From Cyathus striatus (taxonomy: Eukaryota; Basidiomycota; Agaricomycetes; Agaricales; Nidulariaceae), in NCBI GenBank assembly GCA_025738555.1, contig JAOVFP010000002.1:4588001-4652000 (forward strand): a DNA stretch of 64,000 nt. The letters run 5' to 3'. Shown one piece after another: positions 49,560 to 63,291 of the stretch; position 1 is the stretch's first letter, and the number at the start of each line of letters is the position of its first letter. A program made the translations under genes and the position numbers. The notes beneath the pieces are model-generated. The model saw only the letters and a program-made list of their open reading frames with translations, did not search any database and had not been told where the DNA came from.

Positions 49560-52500
49560 CTACGCCTTCAAATTTACACGCTTTCTCTTCTTCCCCTCTG
49601 CAATCCGAGCCCGTACTTTCTCCTCATCCATCTCCTCTTCCTCGTAAAAGTTCGCTATTCGCTCAGCTTCATCGCGCCGCCGGATAAACTGAAGTGCAGC
49701 CAGGTTATAACTTATGACGTCCTTCTGCCTCTGCAGTGCTGCCCGCAAGTTCTTCCGAAGAGGAATGAGCGATGTTCGCATAATGCGGTTTGCCACAATC
49801 TGGTGGTGGTGTGTCTTCAACAAGAAGAACATGATCCTCGACACTAGCACAATGTTCCATTCCTAAGAATAAATGCTCAAATGTCAGCCATAAATACCCG
49901 ATTACGGGCTGGAACATATTTTACCTTCTGCGCCCACATGTTCAAGTAATTCATGAGTGACACCACTTTCCCGAAGGGAAGAACGAGTAATGCGTCCTGT
50001 AGTGCAGTGCTTGGTACTTTCTCAATCGTCCTCAATACATAAGCATCTGGTTCCAGATCATATGCTGCCAGTACAGGATTCCTCGGAGGAGGTTGAAGTC
50101 TCATAGCATCGTCTTCCGACAGCTTGAACATCGCTTCTTCGTACTCACGGAAAGTCTCGTGTTCCTGGTCGGCAAGCTCCAAAGCTTCCATGATACGCTC
50201 GCCCGCCATCAGTGTTTCTGTGGTTTGCTTCGAAATACCTGTAGCTTCCGCCTGCTCAACTGCCTCGCCTGAACCACCCGCTGCACCACTGCCGATCGGA
50301 GCTTCTACACGGTTGAGCGAGTCAGCGATTCCATTTTCATACAGTTGTTCGAGTTCCTTTTCTCTCTCTTCTTCCAGGAAAAGCTACCGTATAACGATTA
50401 GCTACCAGTAAATAATATTTTGTGACTCCACTTACAGGCTCATCAAGTTTCTCCCAGACTCGGATTGACTTGTCATGCGAACCTGTGACAACAAAGTTTC
50501 CGTGGTGACTCAAGGCCAAAGCCCACACTTCACCATGATGACCCTCCAACTTTTGTATATTTTCAAACTTATCACCATCCCAGTATTTTAGCATTTTATC
50601 CTTTCCGACGGTCCAGAAGTAATGTGAGTCCTTTTCAAACGCGATCTGCATTACGCTTTCCTCATGGGCAAATATTGACTTGTGACAATCTCCGAAATCC
50701 AGACCCCATATTTTGACGTTCTTATCTGCAGAGCACGTCACAATGAGCTTCGAGTCATGCGAAATATCCATTGACAGAACAGGCAGCTAAATATATATCA
50801 GTATTGCTCCTAATCATGTTGGCCAAACATCGTACCTTATGTCCATAAAGCGACAAAAAGAACTTCAAAGTATCTTGATAAAAGACCTTCACTGTTGAAT
50901 CTAGCAGGGCGACCGCCAGCAATTTTCCATTGGGACTGAACCTAACTGAAAGAACTTCGTCCGTCATTTTCAGCGTGCGGGTATGGACTAGTGAGAGAAT
51001 TCTCCCGCTTTGGACACTTTCTCCTGTTGCTTGCTTGTGCTCGAGTTCCCAGAACTTGACGTCCTTGTCAGCACTCCCACTGACGAGGCCTTGCTCATCT
51101 GCTCGAACATGTAATGACCAAACCGTGCCTTTATGTGCCTTTACTGTCTCGATTAAAGAAGAGGAAGCAATATCATAGATAAGGATTTCCCCAGACTTAG
51201 TACCCACTGCAACCTGTAAATTAGTTAGTCATTAAAGATTTAGGCATGCAATTGGAACATACATGTCGATCTCCTGGTAAGAAAGTGCTACAAACAGCAT
51301 AACCGCACTCCATGGTACGAATACATGCGGTTGTCTTCATGTTCCATATTTTAAGTAGACCTGAATAGAACAGGGTTACGGGAGATGAACGCTGAAGATG
51401 AGAATACCACTAACCATTGGATGCGGAAGCGAGAACTTGATCGTCTGAACTAAGGCATAGTGTACGCACATCTGTGCGATGTCCAGGAAGGTCTACTGAG
51501 AAAATGCGAGTAGCCTCAGGTATTTCCTCTTTCGATTTCACAGGTTGTGGAACGTTATATACTTCCAAAGCATTGGACGATAGAGCGACGAACAGCTTGC
51601 AAGAAAGTCAAATCCATAGAATGCAAAGCATGATTTAACAAATTACCTGTGTTCCCTTTTTTAACCCCAAATCATCTGAACCAAAATCAAATGATCGTAT
51701 TTTCCCACTGGCTCTGACAACGACGTGCGGCGCGAACATTTCGACAAGCTTCACTTCGGAATCACCCTCAACGGTTTCCAGTTTTTCAGCATATTCATCT
51801 GTTTTGCCCTTTCCTTTTGAAATCTCCTTTTCCTTGGCTCGCTTCTTTCTTCGCGCCTGCTTCTTCCGTATTTCTTCTTCTGTACGTATCCTGAAGAGTT
51901 CAACAGACCGATCATGTGACTGAACAGCAAGATACGGCTGAGTGGGATGAAACGTAATTTGCGAAACCCGGTGTTTCGCAGATAGAGGAAGGCTGGATAT
52001 AGGATGGATAACTTTGGCAACCTAAAGGCCCGTGAAGCAACTGAGAAAGGATAAACGGAGCTACATACCTCTCCGGTTTCTGTCTCTTTTAGACCTTCGT
52101 TTAGGGCGGTACGGTCGATCTTCCATCCCTTCAGTTCACCTTCACCGCTACCAGAGAAGAGTAAATCTTGTTCGAGATTGATGTCGATTGTCCATATTTC
52201 CGAACGGTGAGCTACCACGGTCTGTATGCAATGTTGAGTCGTCAAGTCCCATAATTTCAGGAAGGTATCTTTCGCAGATGTTATCAAATGACCTGGTGCT
52301 AAATTTGTGGATGAAGAAGGTTGGTCTGCACGGGAAGAAATGAATTTTATAGCTGTAACCTGGTCTCTGTGACCACGAAGACTAGATAAAACTCAGGAAA
52401 CTGGTCAGAGCTGAACGTCGTTGCAACTTACCGGTATAACCCAGCTTCGCCGACGACGTCCCAAACAATGAGGTCGGTATCTTGAGACCCTGATGCAAGA

Positions 52501-52900
52501 CGAGTACCGCGTTCATCAAAAGAGAGAGCTGTTACAGCCTTTTTATGACCATTAAATGTGGTTACAACAGAACCATTGGCTGTACTCCAGAGGCGAACGG
52601 AACCATCTGCGTAACCGACTGCAAATATGTCCTTGTTAGGAGAGCGAAGGATAGCAGTAACTTCTGATCTATGGCCAGTTTCGTGCCACATTGTGAGCTA
52701 TAAGGGAGAGGGTGGTCAGGTACCATTTGCGGTGGATGGTATAGAGCACGCACCATCTGACCCTTTTTTACGTCCCAAACCAAAATATCTTCGAGAGCTG
52801 GTACATAGGCTAGCCTGCCATCGAAATGGGAGTTGGAAGAGGCACTGCAGACGAGGCCAAAGGCCTGTGTTGGACCATGCTTAAGATAACTTTGGACCAT
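49560..52900 (-). CDS. UTP12: U3 snoRNP WD40 protein UTP12 (Dip2)
   Basis: Utp12 is a tandem WD40 protein of the UTP-B complex in the small-subunit processome, acting in the nucleolus on pre-18S rRNA. The start at 52900 gives [22 protein letters not shown] repeats are clear at [100 protein letters not shown] and [19 protein letters not shown]. The C-terminal Utp12 domain reads [20 protein letters not shown] and YLNMWAQK with [20 protein letters not shown]. It ends in a basic tail ([12 protein letters not shown]) at 49560. Length and domain order fit the family. About ten introns are present. Confidence 0.94.
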
Positions 52901-53069
52901 GAAGGGATGGTCGAATACTAGAAAGGGCTGTCGGAAGACACAGAAAAGTTTTGACGGAGCACGTGACGGTGATAAGACTTGTTAATATAATATTAACCTT
53001 AGACTTCTCACCAGTGCTATCATATATCATCGACATCCCTCATCGACATCTATCTCTGCCACCCAGGCC
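52901..53069. promoter_or_regulatory. Short divergent promoter UTP12 / aspartyl aminopeptidase
   Basis: Only about 170 bases separate the two starts. It contains an ACGTGACGG stretch near 52960, but no site is assigned with confidence. Confidence 0.45.
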
Positions 53070-54822
53070 ATGATGCTTTATCCGTCCTCTCCAGAGGCTG
53101 CCACCCGATTTCTCAAGTTTGTTAATGCTTCTCCTACCCCCTTCCACGCCGTTCATAATGCCGTAATTCGCCTCGAGAAAGCCGGGTTCCAGAAGGTATC
53201 TCCACCGTCACTGCAATGTATTCATATATTCATATCTCACATCCATGTAAGATCCGGGAAAAGGACGACTGGGAGAAGAACGTTCAACCCGGCGGAAAGT
53301 ATTATTTCACTCGCAATCAAGCCTCCCTTGTTGCATTCACCCTTCCAAACAAGTGGAAGCAAGGCGCAGGCCTAAGTATCGTGGCTACTCATGTCGACAG
53401 TCCCAATCTCCGTGTAAGTACACCATTTACCCCTTCAATTTGATGTTTCTTTGACATTCTTCATCGTATTCAGGTTCGCCCCATCTCGAAGCGCTCCAGT
53501 TCATCATATCTGCAGGTTGGCGTAGAGACATATGGTAGTGGGATATGGCATTCTTGGCTTGATCGCGATCTTTCTGTCGCAGGAAGGATTGTTGTGGCTG
53601 ACAATTCTGGAGCTTTCACGTCCAAACTTGTAACAGTTGGTAGGCCTATCCTCCGCATTCCTACACTTGCAATTCATCGTGAGTTCTTTGGGTGCCAGAG
53701 AAAACTACGTGATAAAAACATTTTTAGTTGATAGGAATGTGAATGAAAACTTCAAGTTCAACCAAGAAACTGAATTTGTCCCCATTCTCGGTCTGGTTGA
53801 ATCGCAGTTGAACGGTTCCAAGTCAAGCGATCAGAACTCGTCTGATAAGCAGAGTGCAAAGACTGCATCGAGTATCCAAGACAACCATCACTCTGCACTC
53901 TTGTCTCTTCTTGCAGAAGAACTTTCTATAGTACCTGAAAAGATTCACGACTTTGAGCTGTGCGTGAAGTCACGTTCCGTCTTTTCTTTTAAACTCATTG
54001 TTGTAGATCATTATACGACACTCAACCTGCAACACTTGGTGGAATCAATAACGAGTTCATTTTTAGTCCTAGGATGGACAATCTTGTGTCTTCGTGAGTT
54101 GCATCATTCAAAATCACTCTCTTCCATACATATAACCATATTCTCGCTTACAGATTCTGCGCCGTCGAGGCTATGGCTGATCACGCCGCATCCCAACTCT
54201 TTCCTGCTCTCGAAGGTAATGTGAACTGTATTGCACTCTTCAATCACGAAGAAATAGGTAGTGTATCAACGACTGGTGCTGCATCAAGCCTCATTCCTAC
54301 CTTGCTCAACCGACTTTCTCCTACACCTGCTGCTCTTGCGCAATCCATTGCACGCTCCTTCCTGATTTCCGCTGATATGGGCCACGCACTTCACCCTAAC
54401 TATGCGGGTAAACATGAAGACAATCATAAACCAATAATGAACGAGGGTATTGTTATCAAAACGAATGCCAAGCAACGATACGCAAGTGACGCAGTTACGT
54501 CGTTCGTTGTAAAGCGATTGGTGGAGAAGAAAGGCGGAAAGGTGCAGGAATTCGAAGTTCGCAACGACATGTACGCTTCTGCCTTTCTATCTACTTCTCT
54601 CGCGTCATCCTAACAACTTCAAACTGTAGGCCTTGTGGTTCTACCGTTGGACCTATGCTTTCTAAGATTGGCCTAAGGACCGTAGACGTTGGAAATGCCA
54701 TGCTCTCCATGCACTCCATCCGCGAAACAGCAGGCTCGCATGATGTCCAGCATGCTATCGATCTATTCACTTCATTTTTCGAAGGATTTGCACAGCTTGA
54801 CAAGGAGTTGACCGTCGATTAG
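53070..54822 (+). CDS. APE4: Aspartyl aminopeptidase, M18 family
   Basis: This zinc metallopeptidase removes N-terminal Asp or Glu and forms cytosolic dodecamers; yeast Ape4 reaches the vacuole by the Cvt route. The start is [33 protein letters not shown] carries a zinc His and Asp. It continues [20 protein letters not shown] and [15 protein letters not shown], then [19 protein letters not shown] (catalytic and zinc Glu residues) and [14 protein letters not shown]. The last exons give [28 protein letters not shown] and [20 protein letters not shown] with the final zinc His, ending LDKELTVD at 54822. About eight exons are present. Confidence 0.94.
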
Positions 54823-54995
54823 ATATGTATAACTAAATCTTTTTTTGAATATTCACAACTCGCAGTATTAAGGGTATACTACTTAAGTATATACCAAATA
54901 CCACCTCTTGGTATAGAGAAGGATATTATACTTTTCTACTACCTGTAAATAGTGTATCCTATAGTACAATTGTTCATGGGCGATGTTCTCTGCCA

Positions 54996-56217
54996 TCATC
55001 GTTTCACGCGTTTTGCAGGTGGTTCAGATGTTGAGTACCGTCCAGACAGTACTGACCGTTTCTTCGCTGTTCGGGAGTAATGGGCGAGAACCCATTCTCT
55101 TTCAGCTTCTGTTTGCTCAATAGTACCCTGCCGTATCTCATACGCTGTTATACCTGTGTCAGCATAAGATACAAAAGTTGTGAACGTAAACTTGCGTTTC
55201 ATCTCAAATCTCGGTCCTACTTCCGCTAACTGAACCTGTCGCCCAGTCTTCACGAATACATGATGTCTAACAAAATCAGTTGGAGGAACGGCGGTGAACC
55301 ATTGATCTTACCTGAATGAAATGTAATCATTTTCGTTCGCGAACGTCATCACGCGTTTGCTTTCTTCCTTCGGAACGGGAAACAAGTACTTTAGAACATC
55401 TTGCACTCGCTCGCCCAGTTGCGACGAGAAATTCTCAAAGATCAGATGGGGGTATTGTTCAGACACAGTGGAGTTCTTGTATGAGCCAATGTCGTGACGG
55501 AGAGCGACGTTGTTTAAGGTGAAGTAGACGGTTGGCCCATGAGGGAAATGAGAAACGATCATAGCATCTGCGGACGACGGTATGAAAATAGATTTACCAG
55601 CAAGAATGTATATTGCTCACCAGGGACGCCTCGATGCTCGTGTAATACAATCAAATCTGTAACATCATTTGCCCTGCATGCATCTGCCAATTCCTTCACA
55701 ACGTAGTTACCGCGATTTATACGCGTTGAATTCGGAAATACAAGTCTCATTTCCTAGTAAAGCTGGCTGGATCTGGGGAATTCTCAGTCTAAACAAAATT
55801 AACATACCTTCGTAAACTGAAGAAGTTTAGAGCTCGGATCGCGAGACGTTGTAATGACGATTTTGGGGTCTTGAATTCCAGCACGAGAATACTCGTTGTC
55901 TATATGTGTTGCTGGAGCTACGTCGGTAAGAAACGTCAGTGACTTAGTTATAGATGGCCATGTGTATCGACGAACTTTCTTGGGCCTCATCATATGCCAG
56001 ATCCTTCCCCAACTGTTTTGCGTTTTTCTTTAGCTCTGTTGGAAGAGACTTCCCCGTAGCAAGGGTGTCTTTTAATTGCTGTTTTCGCTCATAGGTCTGC
56101 CGTTCCTGCGCTTCCAGCGATTTTGCATAGATATACTGTCTGCGTTCCCTGACTTGACGGCGTAGCTAAGACCTATCAATGGCTGTATATGCATAGAAGA
56201 GATATTGTCCTCACCAT
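54996..56217 (-). CDS. IMP4: U3 snoRNP protein IMP4 (Brix domain)
   Basis: Imp4 binds U3 snoRNA in the Mpp10 complex and helps U3 pair with pre-rRNA. The conserved N-terminus [20 protein letters not shown] needs the ATG at 56215-56217 to be spliced over an intron (56166-56214) directly onto CTACGC, so the first coding exon is a lone start codon. It continues [20 protein letters not shown] and [20 protein letters not shown]. Brix-domain blocks are [60 protein letters not shown] and [11 protein letters not shown]. The end is [20 protein letters not shown] and a basic tail stopping at 54996. Confidence 0.94.
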
Positions 56218-56434
56218 GCTGGCTTTAAAGGAGTTATGAGCTCCAAATTCATTGAATAACGCATAAATAAAACTAATGGTCCAAAAATTACTGTGACGGA
56301 TATTATGACATAAGCATGTCTGTCACACTAGTTGATGTAGAGTAACTACAGCAAGTATTAAGTACTTACGTACTTGCATGGGCTTGGAATCATAGTAATG
56401 TTATAAAATACTAACAAAATACTGCATTGGTCAA

Positions 56435-58297
<1,863 letters not shown>

Positions 58298-58576
58298 AGG
58301 ATGTTTACTCAGTAGAGAGCAGTAATTATGATATTTGCAGAGCTGAAGATTTGGAGTTGTCTAGACTCGAGTGGTTGTGCCGTGCGCACTGCGAAGAGCA
58401 TAAGCGCGTATGTTGGCAAGTTACTATGTACAGTGCTATCATCTATGGCGTTCCTTGACACACCTGATGGAAAGTAACAAATTATGAAATATGTACAAGA
58501 TATTTTTTACAGCAGTTTGCAAAAAGGTTGGCACTCGCGCGCGTGAACAAAACGTAAACATTCATAATTAAACATG

Positions 58577-58605
58577 TAACGTACGTCGCTTCGCGACGCA
58601 CGTTA
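58577..58605. repeat. 13-bp inverted repeat, TTC loop
   Basis: TAACGTACGTCGC is followed by TTC and GCGACGCACGTTA. The arms pair with one mismatch. The unit is CpG-rich in an AT-rich neighbourhood. It lies about 280 bases upstream of ATE1 and just before the transposon tract. It could be part of a mobile element end or a regulatory palindrome. Confidence 0.75.
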
Positions 58606-59304
58606 AAGGGCAAGCTTGACGAATCCTAGTTTTTAATTATATTCTTTTTATACATACTAAGTTAACTTGTTGTACAATATTTTAACTACTACTATTTCTG
58701 CTTGAGTTTCGTTTAAACAGAATTTAACCAGTTTACTTATTATATATCTTGTATTAGTGGTTTTGTCTTCAATGTTCTTATGATTTATTTTTACTTTATT
58801 TTTATGCTAAATAGTATTTCTACTTTTGTCCTAATGTCCTAACTTTATTTTAATGGCTTGTGCATTATTTTATTTATTATCCTTTTGCTCTAAAGCTCTT
58901 GATTCATTCTAATAGTCCTTGTCTCAAATTAATTATTCTACATGCATGGGTGCACTGGTTGCCTAGTACTAAGTATCCAATAGTATTTGAAGTGGTGGTG
59001 GAAAAAATGCTTAGTAAGTTGATACAAAGCACTCATTATGGAATTTAAATTTATTACAAGTGAGGGGAATAATCATATACTGTTGACAACAAGCAGGGAT
59101 GTATTTACAATGGAAATGAGTGTACTTAATGTGTAAGATCTGACAACATTTTGCATCCAGTGCACCATCGCAGTGCTGACTAACACATGCTCGCAGCTCA
59201 AACTGGGGAGGAGCTGGTGCCCTCAAATTTTTAGCTGTAACTGTAAGTATTGCCCAAGTCAAGCCCAAGTGTCCACCAACGCACAAACCCGAGTATTTAC
59301 AGAT

Positions 59305-59402
59305 AAATCCGAGTGTGGCTGGCAAATCTGACGAGCGTTTCGGATAAATCTGAGAATGGCAGAGAAATCTGAGCATGGCGGCAAAATCTGTACATGCATG
59401 CA
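59305..59402 (+). repeat. Degenerate tandem repeat, period about 19 bp
   Basis: Five units start with AAATC at 59305, 59324, 59346, 59365 and 59384, giving spacings of 19, 22, 19 and 19. The consensus is AAATCTGAGNATGGCNG. Units 3 and 4 are the best preserved. Such short tandem arrays are common in untranslated parts of retroelements. Confidence 0.8.
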
Positions 59403-59441
59403 CAGCCACTACACATTTTCGCTCGCCAATGCAGACAAATA

Positions 59442-59459
59442 GGGGGAGCAAGCTCCCCC
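59442..59459. repeat. Perfect 8-bp GC-rich hairpin
   Basis: GGGGGAGC is followed by AA and GCTCCCCC. The arms are perfectly complementary with a two-base spacer. The position is about 370 bases upstream of the gag-like frame, in what is probably the leader of the retroelement. Confidence 0.8.
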
Positions 59460-60047
59460 AATAATGTGATTGAGCTAAGTACCTGCCGTTTCGGGCCGAA
59501 CACTCTGGTTGAAACTCATTCCGCCCAAATACTTATTCCTGCTACTCTCTAACCAACTTCGCTCCCCTGGCCAATCTCTAACATACATAATCAACACATA
59601 ACATGGGTTACCTCACCATATCAAACAATGGTAGTCTGACTTGGAGGGAACTGAGAGAGAGACAGAAGTCTTTGACACCAGCAGGAAGGTGACATGTGAC
59701 CTTTTTCCTTTGTGCCACCATCCCTGCTGTAACTCAAGGCCTACTTGCACTAGACCTTTGTCGAAGTTCATTATACAATGAAAATCAAATTAAAAACAAA
59801 TAAAATGTACAGATTATAGCAAAGGGCAATGGAAAATATTTTTTACAAAGCAATGGTTAGGCTTACAAGAAACCCAGCAGAGGATATGTGTCCTGACTAC
59901 CAAGATGATGCATTCTGGGCAGTTCGAGAGGCACTAATGGCTGTTCCAGACCAACAAGGAGCAACTGAGGAACAAATAGTACAACAACTAGAGGGGATGT
60001 GGCAGGTAGCACAGCAGAATAGGATAGAAGCTTGGGAAGCACAGGAA

Positions 60048-60055
60048 CATGCAGA
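60048..60055. repeat. Left target site duplication CATGCAGA
   Basis: This 8-bp copy abuts the left inverted repeat and is identical to 61776-61783. Confidence 0.85.
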
Positions 60056-61775
60056 TAGGCAATGGCATGGATACACCATACCTGCACAGGTCACAGGTAT
60101 GGGTACTGGTGGGTATGGGTACAGGTTAAGCTTTCAGAACCTGTAACCCACAGGTATCTGTAGGCAATATACATATATTAAATAAAAATGAGAACTGACA
60201 ATTTGCGGTGATGTTATATCCGTGTTCGGATACATCGTGCCGACGTTCCCACGTGACCTTCTAACATACCCAGTCCATTCCCGGAACGTACCCGCTTCGG
60301 GTTTACACTTCCTGACATTCCCGCCCGGGAACGTACCCAGAACCTGTCGGGTTTTCTATCGGATACTTCGGATACGTACTTTCTCTTATGACAGCCTCAC
60401 CGCGTCATCATTCTATTACTCCTCTCTTCCATTCCTACTTATACATTTCATTATGGCCTTTGTAGATTAGTTCCTTATTCTTCATTCTGAGTGCATCATT
60501 TGTGCCCCTACTCCGCTTTGCCAAGACTTCATTTTCTACTTACTCCTTTGACTTGTCCTTTGTATAATACTTCTACATTCGTATCTACAGGTTCCTACTT
60601 AGTATAAGTAGTCTTCCAGATGTAATAGGTAGTCTTCAGTATTCATATCAACTCTGTACACTTTCTTCCTACACTAAGTTCCGAAACCCGCTCCGGGTTT
60701 TCCTTCAGGTTTCTCTCCCACTGCCTAGTGTAGTGGCGAAGCCCTCTCTTATACTCTGGAACGTTTCCTTACATTGGATATCATCTGTTGTGAAATACGA
60801 ACCATTCCCTGGGGATATCCAGGTGGCGCAGCACATACACTGAAGCCACGGTTCACTTCCGCACTTCCGCTCTCATTCCCATACCCGTACTCACTTCGGG
60901 TTTCCGTTATAGTTCTCCCACGCCCTCCAGGTGTCATCGCATTCATTTCCCAGTAGGAAGGGAATTGGTACGTAACAGGTGAGCCCAGTACCTTTATAAT
61001 AGACATTTACAGTTTACTTCATAATGTAATGAAAATGTGCATATATTGAGAATCCATTTCTGCATTTTGTTCAGCCTGCAGGGTTAAACTTAGGTGGCAG
61101 ACCTATATGTAATTCATTAGTATCATCATCACTACTCCTATTCATACTTGATCCATTAGATATTATGGAACTGCATTGCCCTTCATCATACAGCTCTAAC
61201 AATGCCACAATCATATTTTTAGGCCAGCTTGTTCCAGAGTTATAATAAATATACATTCAGTCTTCTCATTTACATATAAATTAGATTCTACTTTATTTGC
61301 TTCGTTTTTAAAATCTCTACATTGCTATTGCTCTCTCTGCTTCATTTTTAACCCCTCTGTTTCATGCCTATACTATACTACATATAAATAGTTGTACCCT
61401 AGTTCATTATAATTTGATGTTTATTGTTTTGAGTATACTAGACTTTCCTAGTACAATTCCCATGCCATTGCCTACCTGAAGATAGTATTGTACAGCTGCC
61501 AATTTTAACTTGATTCAGCTGAGTGCTCACATATTGCAGGCCCTGTAATGTACATACAAAATGAGCTATTGTACATATTATTTGTGTGTCTGGTCTGAGT
61601 GCTATAACATATTTCGTCTTATATTCTTTCTTATTCTAAAATGTGTAAATATTAGTAAAGCCCATGAGTTGTGATACCCATGGGAACCTGTACCCATTCT
61701 CACAGGTATGGGTTAGCATGGGTATGGGTATGGGTTGAGCTCTGGATACCCATGGGTTACCCGTGCCATTGCCTA
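60056..61775. mobile_element. Nested hAT-like non-autonomous DNA transposon (about 1.72 kb)
   Basis: Both ends carry TAGGCAATGGCA as terminal inverted repeats; with one mismatch the match extends to 15 bp and imperfectly to about 24 bp. The ends are flanked by identical 8-bp CATGCAGA copies, the target-duplication length of the hAT superfamily. Repeated GGGTATGGGTA-like motifs lie just inside both ends, as subterminal repeats often do in hAT elements. No transposase domain is recognisable inside, so it is probably non-autonomous. Removing the element plus one target copy rejoins the flanking gag-like frame in phase, which supports these exact borders. Confidence 0.82.
60190..60990. other. CpG-containing core inside the hAT-like insertion
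   Basis: This core contains many CG dinucleotides and recurring GAACGTACCC, TTCGGATAC and TTCGGGTTT blocks. Its flanks, both the rest of the insertion and the retroelement, are CpG-poor. It may be a further nested insertion or a conserved internal part. I could not find clear borders or a coding domain. Confidence 0.45.
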
Positions 61776-61783
61776 CATGCAGA
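61776..61783. repeat. Right target site duplication CATGCAGA
   Basis: This 8-bp copy abuts the right inverted repeat and is identical to 60048-60055. Confidence 0.85.
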
Positions 61784-63291
61784 TGAGAGAGAACAGCAGA
61801 GAGACAAAGAACAGCAGTGTTTAGATGAGGAAGAAAGGGGGAAAGAAAGGAATGGGCAAAGGCAACAGGAGGAGCGAAACAAGCAGCAGGCTGACAGCGA
61901 AGTAGGGGGTGAACAAGGAGGAGTGGTAAGTATACAAACGAAGAAGAGAAAGCAGATAATCCACAATGCAGAGAGAGGAATTGCCACAATCTCAGCATAC
62001 AGGCCATCCCAGTATGCAGTAAACAAGATATGGGCTGGTGCATATGTTGAGATGGATTATTTCATGAAACGAGGTTGCATGCATGCAGCAGAGGGAGCGG
62101 AGAAAAGCATGACAGAAACCCTAGGCATCACAAATGAGAATGGCCAGATAGCCCTTCAGACCATTGCAGCAGTAAAACTACTGAAAGAGGTCTGAACAGA
62201 TGAACAACTGTCATGGGGTGAGGTAAGCCAAGCCCAACACACATTGCTACACACCATGATGAAAGCAGGTGAAGCAACTTGGGACCAGGAGGTGGTGAAC
62301 TCCTTCTCAGACTTCTACTCAGGGCTAGATGAACACCAAATGAGAGAAGAACCCTTTGGCAACGAGGCAATAGTAGAGTACCAGGTGTGGGTCAGAAGAG
62401 AATGGTGCGACTTGCAGCTGAGCAGAGAAGGGATGAACTTAGCGATTATTAATAATACATTGCTGAAGAACATTCAGCAAGAAATCATGATAAGAAAAGA
62501 AGCAGAAAGCATATGTGAGGTCAGTGATCCACACTCCCAGATTCATAGGAAGAGGCTGATGAATTTCTTGGTCTTGAAATAACACATCAACAAAATCACT
62601 TGATTCGGACACCTCACTGCAAACATTATGTGGAAATGTGGATGCAGTTTTATGCTCCATAACCATGGCCCCTACACAAATGCAAACATGGCCTTTGTGT
62701 CAATGTGGATATGGCATAATGCCAATGGGATTTGTGGATTACATGGGCAAATATAACAATAACACCAACACAGCACTTCCCAAAAACCAACAACACACAA
62801 GCAGATAAATGACATGGCATACAGAGCAGCCCAATTGCAATTAGACACTCCCAGAAAGTGGAAAGGGAGAGAGCAGTCAAGGTCACCCTCCCCCAAAAGG
62901 GCAAGAATAACCTCAGGCCAAAGGCAATGGTGGAGATGGAGTCCATCATGATCCCCAAGCAGAGAGGAACACAGAAGAGGACAAAGGTTTTTTCAACAGG
63001 GCACAGCAGGATGACAGGGCAACTCCATATGTGCTGTTTGCTTGGGTCGCCAAAAACACAACTATGCAAGATGCAGCAAAAAAGAGATCTGGAATGGATC
63101 CAACAGAACATGGGCAATATGAGGTGAAGACAGAAAACTCACAAAGCCGAATGGAGAGGGATTATGTTTCCAATGGCAATTACCAGGGGGATGCCAAAGC
63201 ACAGCCCACCCAAAGAAACATCACTGCTCAGGTTGTGGGAACACAGACCACAGAGCTCAGGAATGCTCTCAAAGAGAGAAGACGTAAACCA

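Larger units (their letters stand above)
58298..59828. other. Gene-poor AT-rich stretch before retroelement
   Basis: About 1.5 kb without a supported gene. From 58600 to 59060 it is strongly AT-rich with T-runs and only short open frames. It contains a 13-bp hairpin (58577-58605), a 19-bp tandem repeat (59305-59402) and an 8-bp GC hairpin (59442-59459), annotated separately. The left border of the downstream retroelement probably lies in this stretch but I could not fix it. Confidence 0.5.
59829..63287 (+). pseudogene. Gag-like retroelement ORF, broken by stops and an insertion
   Basis: All recognisable parts share one frame. The left part starts MENIFYKAMVRLTRNPAEDM and runs to the insertion at 60056; the frame resumes at 61776 with a Glu/Gln-rich coiled stretch. 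It continues ISAYRPSQYAVNKIWAGAYV, hits TGA at 62193, and goes on through FSDFYSGLDEHQMREEPFGN to a TAA at 62580. The frame between 62583 and 63020 has further stops. The C-terminal part contains a zinc knuckle CAVCLGRQKHNYARC (63030), a CCCH-like motif CFQWQLPGGCQSTAHPKKH (63165) and a knuckle CSGCGNTDHRAQEC, ending TAA at 63285-63287. A TGA at 63120 sits between the knuckles. Function in the intact element would be RNA packaging. Confidence 0.7.
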
